From Roseburia sp. (lineage in GTDB: Bacteria > Bacillota > Clostridia > Lachnospirales > Lachnospiraceae): a stretch of 51,055 bases of DNA. The number at the start of each line of letters is the position of its first letter. The first letter of the stretch is position 1. A model generated the notes under the pieces. That model searched no databases. It was not told the DNA's origin and saw nothing but the letters and a program-made list of their open reading frames with translations. This document shows, piece after piece, positions 17,383 through 25,796 of the stretch. Both the position numbers and the translations under genes were made by a program. The stretch lies in the NCBI GenBank assembly GCA_023667765.1, contig JAMOZS010000014.1, positions 1-51,055 of the forward strand. Reading direction: 5' to 3'.

Positions 17383-18921
17383 CTATAACAACGGTGCAAT
17401 CAGCCGCAGGATACACTGGGATATTCGAAGCGGCTTACTTCTATCCCTTCCATAATGCTCCGTGACCTCCGACGATACCGTCAGAAGATTCTCAAAATCC
17501 TCCGCAATCCTTTGTATGGCCTTATATCCATACAGAAAAACGCCATTCTCAAAATGATGATACAGGCTCCGATAATCAAAATTAATTGTTCCTACTATCG
17601 CTGTCCTGTCATCACACAGCACCTGCTTCTGGTGTATAAAACCCGGCGTATACTCATAAATTCTCACGCCCCGCTGTACCAGGGGCGCATAGTAAGACCT
17701 GGTCAGCTTATATACCATTTTCTTATCCGGGATTCCCGGCGTTATGATCCTGACGTCTACCCCACGCTGGGCCGCCAGATAAAGCTCCCTTATCATTTCA
17801 TCACTCAGCACCAGATACGGCGTTGCCAAATACAATTTATGTTTCGCTTCCTTTATGATATTTAAATAGACATTCTCACCCACATATTCATTATCCAGAG
17901 GACTGTCCCCATAGGGAAGCACATATCCCTTCTCCTGAGCCTCATAGGGCGAGGCTTTAAAATAGCGGGAAAAATCGGTGTCGCTCTCCTTCTCTATGTT
18001 CCACATCTCAAGAAACATTGCCGTAAGATTCCTCACCCCGTCTCCGGTCAGCTTCACTCCCGTATCCTTCCAATGCCCGTAGGGATGCGTGATATTAAAA
18101 TACTCATCCGCCAGATTATAGCCCCCGGTAAATCCCACCTTACCGTCAATGATTGTCAGCTTTCTGTGGTCTCTGTTATTCATAAAAATATTCAGAACCG
18201 GAACCACCTCATTGAATACCTTACATTGAATACCTGCGCTTTTCATCTTCTCTATAAACTTCTTATTGATAAAGACCACGCTTCCTATATCGTCATATAG
18301 AAGCCTTACTTCAACCCCTTTTGCGGCGCGCTCCGCCAATACCTCCCGGATTCTGGCAAACGCGCTTCTGTCCTGAACGGCAAAGTATTCCATAAAAATA
18401 AAATGCTCCGCCTTGCTCAGCTCCTCCAGCTGCGCCTCCAATCCCTCCTCCGCTATGGGATAAAACACCACGTCCGTATTCTGACACAGGGGATATTTCC
18501 CATAATTCTGGATATATCTGCATTGATTCGCAATACCGAAATCCTCCTGCTCCAGACGGCTCAGTATCGCCCCGTCTGGCTCCATCCATTCAGAAAGCTT
18601 TTGACTCATATGTACGGATTGTTTTCGCATCCTCTGACTGGCATAATTATATCCGATTAAAAAATACAGACAAATTCCCAGTATCGGAACGGTCAGTATC
18701 AAAATAATCCACAGCATTTTCACAGCCGTATTTCCATATCTGGCATAAATTCTCAATACCAGCAGCAGAGCCACCAGCTGAAAGGCTATATGACAAATAG
18801 TGGAATACTCGTTAAAGCGCAAAAATATCAACAGCACCCAGGAAATTTGCAGCAGCAATGCCATCACTACCACCACAAGTCTTTTGATACTGTTTCCCAC
18901 CTGCATTCCTTCCGTGCTCAT
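17383..18921 (-). CDS. cls: Cardiolipin synthase, phospholipase D type
   Basis: Membrane enzyme of 512 residues that joins two phosphatidylglycerol molecules into cardiolipin. N-terminal membrane segments (about 12-34, 40-58 and 68-88) are followed by two HKD motifs: HRKLTIIDGKVGFTGGYN and, near the C-terminus, HQKQVLCDDRTAIVGTINFD, each with the HxK(x)4D pattern. The ATG at 18921 is preferred because GGAGGG lies 8 bases upstream and the length then fits the family (about 480-510); an upstream in-frame start at 19008 would add 29 residues. It is probably transcribed with the downstream membrane protein. Confidence 0.92.
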   Translation of the reverse strand: MSTEGMQVGNSIKRLVVVVMALLLQISWVLLIFLRFNEYSTICHIAFQLVALLLVLRIYARYGNTAVKMLWIILILTVPILGICLYFLIGYNYASQRMRKQSVHMSQKLSEWMEPDGAILSRLEQEDFGIANQCRYIQNYGKYPLCQNTDVVFYPIAEEGLEAQLEELSKAEHFIFMEYFAVQDRSAFARIREVLAERAAKGVEVRLLYDDIGSVVFINKKFIEKMKSAGIQCKVFNEVVPVLNIFMNNRDHRKLTIIDGKVGFTGGYNLADEYFNITHPYGHWKDTGVKLTGDGVRNLTAMFLEMWNIEKESDTDFSRYFKASPYEAQEKGYVLPYGDSPLDNEYVGENVYLNIIKEAKHKLYLATPYLVLSDEMIRELYLAAQRGVDVRIITPGIPDKKMVYKLTRSYYAPLVQRGVRIYEYTPGFIHQKQVLCDDRTAIVGTINFDYRSLYHHFENGVFLYGYKAIQRIAEDFENLLTVSSEVTEHYGRDRSKPLRISQCILRLIAPLL

Positions 18922-19029
18922 AGCTATCCCTCCGAAGCTTACCTTTTGTAGTTCCTCTTCCTGCCTGGGGCAGAAGCTCATTTGAACAGTCTGCTTATAG
19001 TTTACCACATAATACCGTTTTGTACCAGT

Positions 19030-19076
19030 AAAAAACGGGAGGTTTCCGAACTGCCCGAAAACATCCCGCCTTTTTT
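19030..19076 (-). terminator. Terminator after the secreted protein gene (bidirectional)
   Basis: On the minus strand CGGGATGTTTTC and GGAAACCTCCCG form an imperfect stem around GGGCAGTTC, followed by TTTTTT. The plus-strand reading also ends in TTTTTT. It separates the 19075 gene from the cls gene. Confidence 0.75.
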
Positions 19077-19839
19077 AAAATTCCACTAACTTCATTTTCT
19101 TTTTCGTAATGTCTTTCTCTCCCCACTGGTGCAGGAAGCTCGCCTTAGTCGCTTTGGAAAAGTTATCCGTTATAAGCGTCTTGCTTTCGTTTTTCATCGT
19201 AATATCATCCACATACACCTTATAGGTACCGTCTATAGAAATACTTCCGAAGCTAATGCCCGGATGTATATAATACTTGGTCTTACTATCCAGCTTCTTT
19301 CCCGTCTCACCTATCTTTGTCTGTGCGGGAACATTCTTAATATCCAGAATATAATAATCCTTATAAGCGCCCTTTCCTTTCTTAATGGAAAAGTATTTGG
19401 AGGCCTTTACATTCTTTTCTTTCAGGGTGTCCCACACATAAAGAACAGGCTTGTTACCCTCCACTGTCACAGACGGCACATATCTCCAGCTTACTCCCCC
19501 CACATATTCATATTTTTTATTATGCAAATCATAAAAACCGCTTATATCCAGGTGTGACCCTTCCTGAGAAAGCATCTTCCTGGGGATATAAATCGTAGCC
19601 GACGCTGTCAGCCCCTTGGCAATCTGTCTCTTCTTAATAGCGCCTGCACCATAATACAGAACGTAATCATTCTTCTTACGCGTTTTATCATTGTCTGCGC
19701 CTGACTTAAAGGTTATCGATAATCTGGCGGCTTTATTCTTCTTGGCGGCTTGTGCCGGAATCGCCGTTCCGATAAGAACCAAAAAGACAAGCGCCAACGC
19801 CAAAACTCTTTTGAATGATATGACCCTTCTCACTTTCAT
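19075..19839 (-). CDS. Secreted protein of unknown function, beta-rich
   Basis: Protein of 254 residues with a Sec signal peptide (basic MKVRRVISFKR, hydrophobic core to about 25, AQA cleavage near 29). The mature part is lysine-rich and beta-rich, with SITFKSGADND, ATIYIPRKML, LDISGFYDL and a late YKVYVDDITMKNES segment. This layout is reminiscent of carbohydrate-binding modules, in which VYVDDI often occurs in the last strands, but I cannot assign a family. The ATG at 19839 follows AAGGAG by 7 bases. It is flanked by a terminator downstream and lies between the lipoprotein and cls genes. Confidence 0.7.
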   Translation of the reverse strand: MKVRRVISFKRVLALALVFLVLIGTAIPAQAAKKNKAARLSITFKSGADNDKTRKKNDYVLYYGAGAIKKRQIAKGLTASATIYIPRKMLSQEGSHLDISGFYDLHNKKYEYVGGVSWRYVPSVTVEGNKPVLYVWDTLKEKNVKASKYFSIKKGKGAYKDYYILDIKNVPAQTKIGETGKKLDSKTKYYIHPGISFGSISIDGTYKVYVDDITMKNESKTLITDNFSKATKASFLHQWGEKDITKKKMKLVEF

Positions 19840-19990
19840 CCATATTCTCCTTTTCTGCGTCGTCCTCCGCCTTGGGATAATCTCTGTGCAGGACAACGCA
19901 TAAACACAAAGCACCCTTTCAGAACTGTTTCCCTCATTTTACCAGTTTTCCTCCCTATCGTCAATCATTTCCCTTTGTCCCTGTTTTAGT

Positions 19991-22330
19991 TTACTCGTTT
20001 CTGCCCTGGCGTTCCGCCAGATAAAGCCCCACACGCTTCGTCAGCCGTTCAATCAGAATGTCCTCTGTGATGGCTCCGGCGGCGTATTCCTGCAGCTCTT
20101 CTACCAAAATAGAATTGAGCTCTCTGGGGAAACCCTTTTTAGGCCGGGCCGTCTCTAACAGTTCATACAAAAGGGCGGCGTCAAGCTCCCTGTCATATCT
20201 GTCCCCCAGCATTATCTGGGGAAATCCGTAAACAGTCGGGTATGACCATTCATTTACCTGATTTATCTGCTCCTCCAGCACATCCCGTCGCACACTCAAC
20301 CAGAAATTCGAACTGTTGGCGCTGCTCTCCAGCTGACCTTCCCGGGAAAGCAATAGCCGTATAAAGGCGCCCGCCACTCTCTTTTCCTCATCTGATGCAG
20401 TAACCCGAATGGCCAGAGGCGAAAGACTGTCCATGTAATGCGCCGCTCCGTCTTTGGAGGGATATCCGATATAATGAATATCCTCCCCGTAAATATAGCG
20501 GTACAAATCAATCAGCTCCGGTCTTGTAATACTGACGGTATTACAGAATACCTTTCCCTCCAGCAGAGACTCTCCCGGCTCTATCCACGCCTCTTCGTCA
20601 CAGTAAGCCATTCCCAGCCGCAGCACCCTGCGGAATTCGTCGCTGTCAAAATTGACTGTCCCGTTTTCTGCATCCAACAGATAATTGTCCTCCAGCCCAT
20701 GTATCAGAAAGTTCACCACAAAAGAAGCCAGTCCGTTTTGGCCGTTAAACACAGCCTGAAGGGAATCACGGTTCTCAATACCATCCAAAAAGGCTTTATA
20801 GTCCCAGTCCTCCGGCTCCTCTTGAGCGATTACCACTGTATCCAGAGCAAAGCTGTTTACCACTCCGTACAGCGTCCCGTCGATTTCTCCCATCTCCATA
20901 GCCTTCGGCAGCAGAACATCTTCCCATTCCTCCCCCTGAAATAATCCCTCCAGAGGGGTCCACAGCTTTTTATGCTCCTCAAAGCCCGTAAGCTGCGTGT
21001 CAATCAGTACCGGCCCCGTCCCCGATATCAGCTCTGTCAGAAGCGCCGTCTCCTCATAATCCGTTTTCATCTCAATATGATAGGCCGGATATCTTTTATT
21101 AAATTCCGCCACGGAAAAGCTGTATATCTCCTTCATATAGGGCTGCACCGCAAAGACAATCCGCTTAATCTCTTCCCTTTCCTCCGTGGGCTTTAAACAC
21201 AGCAGATTCCCGCCCTTACTGTCGGAATAAATCAGGCTGATACATCCGTTCTCCTGTATCTGCAGCTCCTCCATCTGAGAAAACTGTACTCCGTGCCTGA
21301 GCCAGGTATAAATGTCTCCTGTTATGTTTCCTGACAAATCGGCAAAATGAAGCCCCTTGCTGTCCGCATACAGCAAGGTTTTCTCATCCCAAAGCGTGTA
21401 ATAAACCTGGGATGCTTTCTCCTCCCATTCCACCAGGGAGACAAGCTTCCCCGTCTCCCTGTCCATGCATTCCAGACGACTGCCTGTCAGTTTGCCCTCG
21501 TTATTTACAAGGGAGGACCCTATGGCAACTCTGCCGTCATATAGAGCTGTCAGTCTGGTAGAAATACCTGAATAATCATATTCCGCCAGAAGCGTTCCGT
21601 TCGAATCCACCACGTAATAGCCGCTTTGATTCTCCAGGGGAGGCTTCTCCTCTTCTCCACCCTCATACAAGTGGGAGGTAATAAAATGAATGTTTCCGGC
21701 CTTGTCTACCATAAATTCACCGGGAATTTCCTGTTCCGACAGAAAATCGATAAAAACTCTGCGCACTATCTGAAGCTCCTCATCGATTTCAAAGAAATAA
21801 TACCCTCTCCCGCCCTCTGCATCCCCGGGCGTCTCCCAATCCAGCATCATAAAATGGTCGCTTCCGATGATGCTGCCTATGCCCCAGGCCTGATTATGCG
21901 TATCCTCCCGAAAGGCCAGTCTGACAGAGTTTTCTTCTCTCTGATTCGTAACGGTCTTTAGTTCATCCCAGCAATCTTCTACCGGATTCAAAAGATGCTT
22001 TCGAAAAAGCGCTCCCCGGGTGTTTCCCAGGGCAAAACCCATGCTGCCGCCGGCAATTTCGCCCTCACTTTGCTCCGAACGCAGAGGCACGTGTATCGTA
22101 GCCGTATAGTCATCCAGGGTATTATCCCGCCATTCCTCCTCAAGGGAAAGCTCTGTGGCGAATACATCCTCCGTCGAAACCGTTTCTTCTACGGGAGCTG
22201 TGCGGCTTTCCTCAGAAGCCTCCTGCCCCTTCGGGAGTTCTTCCCTTCCGGCCACATCCTTCCCTCCACATCCGCTAAATGACATCATCAGAATCATGCA
22301 AATCATCATAGACATCCCGGTTATTCTCAT
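19991..22330 (-). CDS. Lipoprotein with propeller-like N-half and solute-binding C-half (II)
   Basis: Exported lipoprotein of 779 residues; the lipobox FSGC gives a lipidated Cys at 21. After an acidic linker (about 25-55), residues about 90-390 show repeated beta strands (GYYVVDSNGTLLAEYDYS, LYDGRVAIGSSLVNNEGK, TLLYADSKGLHFADLSGN). From about 405 a solute-binding-protein-like domain begins (SFSVAEFNKRYPAYHIEMKTDY), with GEIDGTLYGVVNSFALDT and a C-terminal helical bundle. It has the same plan as the proteins at 14516 and 25744. The ATG at 22330 has AGGAGG upstream and its own promoter (22392-22420), although the gene follows the adaptor gene by only 119 bases. Confidence 0.75.
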   Translation of the reverse strand: MRITGMSMMICMILMMSFSGCGGKDVAGREELPKGQEASEESRTAPVEETVSTEDVFATELSLEEEWRDNTLDDYTATIHVPLRSEQSEGEIAGGSMGFALGNTRGALFRKHLLNPVEDCWDELKTVTNQREENSVRLAFREDTHNQAWGIGSIIGSDHFMMLDWETPGDAEGGRGYYFFEIDEELQIVRRVFIDFLSEQEIPGEFMVDKAGNIHFITSHLYEGGEEEKPPLENQSGYYVVDSNGTLLAEYDYSGISTRLTALYDGRVAIGSSLVNNEGKLTGSRLECMDRETGKLVSLVEWEEKASQVYYTLWDEKTLLYADSKGLHFADLSGNITGDIYTWLRHGVQFSQMEELQIQENGCISLIYSDSKGGNLLCLKPTEEREEIKRIVFAVQPYMKEIYSFSVAEFNKRYPAYHIEMKTDYEETALLTELISGTGPVLIDTQLTGFEEHKKLWTPLEGLFQGEEWEDVLLPKAMEMGEIDGTLYGVVNSFALDTVVIAQEEPEDWDYKAFLDGIENRDSLQAVFNGQNGLASFVVNFLIHGLEDNYLLDAENGTVNFDSDEFRRVLRLGMAYCDEEAWIEPGESLLEGKVFCNTVSITRPELIDLYRYIYGEDIHYIGYPSKDGAAHYMDSLSPLAIRVTASDEEKRVAGAFIRLLLSREGQLESSANSSNFWLSVRRDVLEEQINQVNEWSYPTVYGFPQIMLGDRYDRELDAALLYELLETARPKKGFPRELNSILVEELQEYAAGAITEDILIERLTKRVGLYLAERQGRNE

Positions 22331-22391
22331 AGGTTCCTCTTCCTCCTGCATGGGGCTTTTGTTGGTCATTTCCTGCCTCAAATATGGACTT

Positions 22392-22420
22392 ATTATACCA
22401 TAACCCCTGGAATATGGAAA
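22392..22420 (-). promoter_or_regulatory. Promoter for lipoprotein II
   Basis: TTTCCA (22415-22420), 17 bases, TATAAT (22392-22397) on the minus strand, with a TGG extension before the -10. It lies between the adaptor and lipoprotein II genes, so lipoprotein II can be expressed separately. Confidence 0.6.
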
Positions 22421-22449
22421 TCGGAAATTTACTCTTGCCCCGGAAGGAA

Positions 22450-23925
22450 TCAATCCCTATCTTCCGTAAGCCGAACCGTATCTTCCGGAGCAAGCTCCCT
22501 GTCGGCGCTGATTACGAACTGTTCCTCCTCGCTCAGGCTTCCCTCCTTCAATGCGGCATGGGAAGTATTTTGGTCTGTGACCTCCACCTGCCTTTTTACG
22601 ACCTGAAGCTCCGTCCCCAGTATCGTATCCTTTTCCCGCAGCACATAAAGGAACTGTTTATCGTCCACTGTGTGCAGGGCAGACAGCGGAACACAACAGG
22701 AATAAGGCCCCTCCTGTTTTACAAACCTTAAAGTGCCCATCTGCCCGGGAGACATCTTATCCCCATTCCCTTCCACCGTCACCAGATAATTATCTTCGTC
22801 CACTTTGTGAATGGCGGCCAGCGGCAGGTTATTCAGGGTTTTTCTGCCATTCTGGAACTGCAGGGTTACCATATCCTCCCTATTTAACAGAAGCATCTGC
22901 TCCTCGTTTAAGGTTGCCTCAAACACCCATCCCCGGGAAGTATCCGCCAGTACCATTGCCGCCGTATCCGAGGTTCTTCCCCCGGTAGAGATATAGATGG
23001 CCTTCACGCTTCCTTCCACCTGACTGAGAATCTTTCCCTCCTGCTCCAACAGGGTACGGCATTCTTCTACTTCTTTTTGCAGGGTCTCATACGCCTGCTC
23101 CTCTTCCATAACACCGCTTTTCCCCTCCACGGTCTCCCGTTCCCTGTCCTCCAGATTGCGTTTTGCCTGTAAAATCGCCAGGTTCTTGTCATTATCTGCC
23201 ATCTGCAAGGCCGCCGTCGCCTCTTTTACGGATTGTTCCAGCATGTTCCGTTCCTCCGCCCACGCCTCCTGCAAAGATAATTTCAGACTGTTTGCATAGA
23301 TTGCAAATGCTTCCTCCTGCTCCGGGTCATTTAACAATCTCTGATATTCACTGTCCTGACGAAGCTTGCTGTCATAATAGGCTTCCCAGGAGGGATATTG
23401 ATTCCATGCGTTCTGGGCGTCCTCATATTGCTGTCTCGCCCTTGCCACAGATAGTTCCCCGGTTCTTTCGACATTCTCCAAATCCTCTCTTGCCCTGGCT
23501 GCTGCCACCTGCCTTTCCTGCGCGGAAAGCTTCTGCGCCGCCCGATTCTCTTTCAGTCTCTGTTCGCACAGCGCCGTCTGCTTTTTAAGCTCCTCCATTT
23601 TCTCTTCCAGCTGCTCCGTGTTCAGACGAAACAGAAGCGTATCCTTCTGAATCGGTTCCCCTTCCCGTACACAGATTTCCTCAATCAGGACGCCCTCCGA
23701 TACCCATACCGCCTCTTCCCGGGCTGCGGTAATGCATCCTCCTGCCTCCACCACATGGTCGATGGTTTTTTTCTCCATTCTGCCCACCTCCACCCGGGGC
23801 ATCAAATAAGCATAAATTCCCCTGGAAATTATGGTACACAATAGCATCCATACCAGAAAAACGCCAAACCCCTTTACTGCCTTGCTTCTATATTTTTGAA
23901 TCTGCTCCCTGATTGTTGTCTCCAT
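22450..23925 (-). CDS. HlyD/MFP-type membrane adaptor protein
   Basis: Protein of 491 residues with one N-terminal membrane segment (about 20-43) and no lipobox. Then comes the first half of a lipoyl/barrel-sandwich domain (AGGCITAAREEAVWVSEG, about 61-78; CVREGEPIQKDTLLFRLN), a long charged coiled coil (about 100-300) and the second half (VEGSVKAIYISTGGRTSD), followed by beta-barrel parts with LSPGQM-like MSPGQMGTLRF. This is the layout of periplasmic adaptor proteins, which in Gram-positives usually work with MacB-type exporters. Here it follows two importer-type permeases with a 21-base gap, and no exporter is nearby. How it functions is not known. Confidence 0.85.
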   Translation of the reverse strand: METTIREQIQKYRSKAVKGFGVFLVWMLLCTIISRGIYAYLMPRVEVGRMEKKTIDHVVEAGGCITAAREEAVWVSEGVLIEEICVREGEPIQKDTLLFRLNTEQLEEKMEELKKQTALCEQRLKENRAAQKLSAQERQVAAARAREDLENVERTGELSVARARQQYEDAQNAWNQYPSWEAYYDSKLRQDSEYQRLLNDPEQEEAFAIYANSLKLSLQEAWAEERNMLEQSVKEATAALQMADNDKNLAILQAKRNLEDRERETVEGKSGVMEEEQAYETLQKEVEECRTLLEQEGKILSQVEGSVKAIYISTGGRTSDTAAMVLADTSRGWVFEATLNEEQMLLLNREDMVTLQFQNGRKTLNNLPLAAIHKVDEDNYLVTVEGNGDKMSPGQMGTLRFVKQEGPYSCCVPLSALHTVDDKQFLYVLREKDTILGTELQVVKRQVEVTDQNTSHAALKEGSLSEEEQFVISADRELAPEDTVRLTEDRD

Positions 23926-23946
23926 CCTTTGACCTAACCTTTTCTT

Positions 23947-24888
23947 CTACGCTTTCATGCCTGATAAAGCTATGCCCTGCTCCAGATAATCCTGTCCGAT
24001 TATAAACACAAACACCGCAGGAATCAGGGTAATCACCGACGCCGCAAACGCCCTGCCCGCCATTGCAGCATCTATCTGGGGCAAATACAGGGACAGGGGC
24101 CACAATGCTTTTGTCCGAAGAAAAGCCAGCGGCTGCTCCATCATATTCCAATAGTCTAAAAAACCCAGCACCAGTGCGGACATCATCTGCCCCGACCCCA
24201 GCGGAACCCCTATTTTCCAAAAAGAAGTCCACTCACCCGCTCCATCCATTTTCGCCGCCTCCAACAATTCCCGGGGAATTCCCGCGAATCCCCTGTAAAT
24301 CAGGAATACGGGAAAGGTGGAGAAAATAGCAGGAATAATAACCGCTCCCTGCGTATTTATCAAATGAAGCTTCTGGAGCACCAGATACGAGGGCAGCATT
24401 GTCACCTGAAAGGGCAGAAGCATCAACAAAATATACAGCGTAAACAACACACTCCTTCCCCGAAAACGAAATGTCGCAAACGCCCAGGCCGCAGGTACCG
24501 CTGTCACAAGCTGTCCCACCAGAATCAGACTGACTATTTTCATAGAGTTCCAGAAAACGGTAAAAAATTCCGGGCTATAAAACAAAAGGCGCAGATAATG
24601 TCTCCCGGTGGGATACAGGGAAAGAAAATTCCATGTCACATCCTCCGAAGAGCTGCCATAGAGTGGCGCCATAATTGCCGCCAGTTCGTTGCCGCTCTTG
24701 ATGGAACCACATAAGACCATGATAACGGGAAGACAAACAGGTACTGCAAAAAGACTCAGACAGCTCATATTCCGGATACTCCTGACTGCGCTTCGCAGAT
24801 GCTTCCCCAGCGCATTGATTCTTCTGCGACTCTTACTTCTGTGATTAGTACTCTCCTCGGCTTTCTTTCCGCCCCTGGTATCTTTCAT
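23947..24888 (-). CDS. Carbohydrate-type ABC transporter permease (MalG-like)
   Basis: Inner-membrane permease of about 313 residues with six hydrophobic segments. The cytoplasmic EAA loop LLEAAKMDGAGEWTSFWKIGVPL, which docks the ATPase, is intact. Family members pair with a MalF-like partner, here the gene just upstream. The N-terminus is unusually long and basic (KSRRRINALGKHLRSAVRS). The ATG at 24888, with AGGAAAG upstream, is preferred over a GTG at 24948 that has no RBS and overlaps the upstream gene. No ATPase gene is in the operon. In Firmicutes a shared MsmK/MsmX-type ATPase often serves such permeases. Confidence 0.85.
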   Translation of the reverse strand: MKDTRGGKKAEESTNHRSKSRRRINALGKHLRSAVRSIRNMSCLSLFAVPVCLPVIMVLCGSIKSGNELAAIMAPLYGSSSEDVTWNFLSLYPTGRHYLRLLFYSPEFFTVFWNSMKIVSLILVGQLVTAVPAAWAFATFRFRGRSVLFTLYILLMLLPFQVTMLPSYLVLQKLHLINTQGAVIIPAIFSTFPVFLIYRGFAGIPRELLEAAKMDGAGEWTSFWKIGVPLGSGQMMSALVLGFLDYWNMMEQPLAFLRTKALWPLSLYLPQIDAAMAGRAFAASVITLIPAVFVFIIGQDYLEQGIALSGMKA

Positions 24889-24929
24889 ATCTCTTTCCTG
24901 CCTTTCATAGAGTTTCTCCCTGACCTGCC

Positions 24930-25796
24930 TTAACTTGGTCTGTCCCACAGACGCTGCAAAATCACTACGCCTACCAAAAAGACAAACGTCATGCAGACGG
25001 CTGCCGCCGCCATTTTATCCATCTCCAGATTGGTAAACCAATTATTAAATAAATGCTGCAGCAGATACATTTTCTGCTGGGGATATGCGCCTGCCACCAG
25101 ATATGCCTCCCGAAATACCTTAAAGGAATTTAAGAAGGACAATACCGTGATGGTATACATCATGGGCTTTAATTCCGGTAAAACCACCCGGAAAAAGCAC
25201 TGTCTTTCGGATGCGCCGTCCACTCTGGCGGCCTCCTTCTGCTCTATGGGTACACTGTGCAGCCCCGCCAGCCACAAAACGATGGTATAGCCCATGTTTT
25301 TCCAGAGATAACTGAAAATCAACACCATAAAAGACGCATCGCCTCCCAGCCAGTCCACGGCGCTCAGCCCACATTGCTCCAGCATTCCGTTCAACAGGCC
25401 ATTCTCATGAAAAAAAAGCTTCCAGACCAATACCACGGTAGCCGTGGGTACTGCCATGGGGAACAGATAAACAGACTTCCACCTCTGGGCATGCCTGCAC
25501 CGGTCAATCATCAGCGACAGACACAGCGAAAGAATCAAAAGCAGCGGCAGCCCCACCGCCACAAACCTTACGGTATTTTTCAGAGCAAGCAGAAACGCCT
25601 GATTACGGAAAACAGTCAGATAATTATCTATACCGGTAAATTGTTTTGTAACCGCCGTCCGAAAAGACCTCCTCCCCACATCCAGGAAGGGCAGGAGCAC
25701 AAACAGCCCTACCCCTGCCAGACTGGGCAGTAAAAACAAAACTCTACTCCTGCATACGCAGCGATATTTTCTGTACGATTTCTTCCACACATTCAT
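24930..25796 (-). CDS. Carbohydrate-type ABC transporter permease (MalF-like)
   Basis: Permease of about 288 residues with six hydrophobic segments, opening with a basic region then LFLLPSLAGVGLFVLLPFLDV, typical of sugar importers. The EAA loop EAARVDGASERQCFFRVVLPELKP is present. It overlaps the end of the solute-binding lipoprotein gene by 53 bases if the ATG at 25796 is used. An alternative TTG start just after the lipoprotein stop (AGGAG, 7 bases, TTG) would remove the basic N-terminus and seems less likely. It pairs with the permease at 23947. Confidence 0.85.
   Translation of the reverse strand: MNVWKKSYRKYRCVCRSRVLFLLPSLAGVGLFVLLPFLDVGRRSFRTAVTKQFTGIDNYLTVFRNQAFLLALKNTVRFVAVGLPLLLILSLCLSLMIDRCRHAQRWKSVYLFPMAVPTATVVLVWKLFFHENGLLNGMLEQCGLSAVDWLGGDASFMVLIFSYLWKNMGYTIVLWLAGLHSVPIEQKEAARVDGASERQCFFRVVLPELKPMMYTITVLSFLNSFKVFREAYLVAGAYPQQKMYLLQHLFNNWFTNLEMDKMAAAAVCMTFVFLVGVVILQRLWDRPS

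Noticed and set aside
22331-22453. 41-residue upstream extension of lipoprotein II overlapping the adaptor gene
   Set aside because: It would destroy the lipoprotein signal peptide and crosses a promoter; AGGAGG supports the ATG at 22330.
24889-24948. GTG start for the MalG-like permease
   Set aside because: No RBS, and it overlaps the upstream permease; the ATG at 24888 has AGGAAAG.
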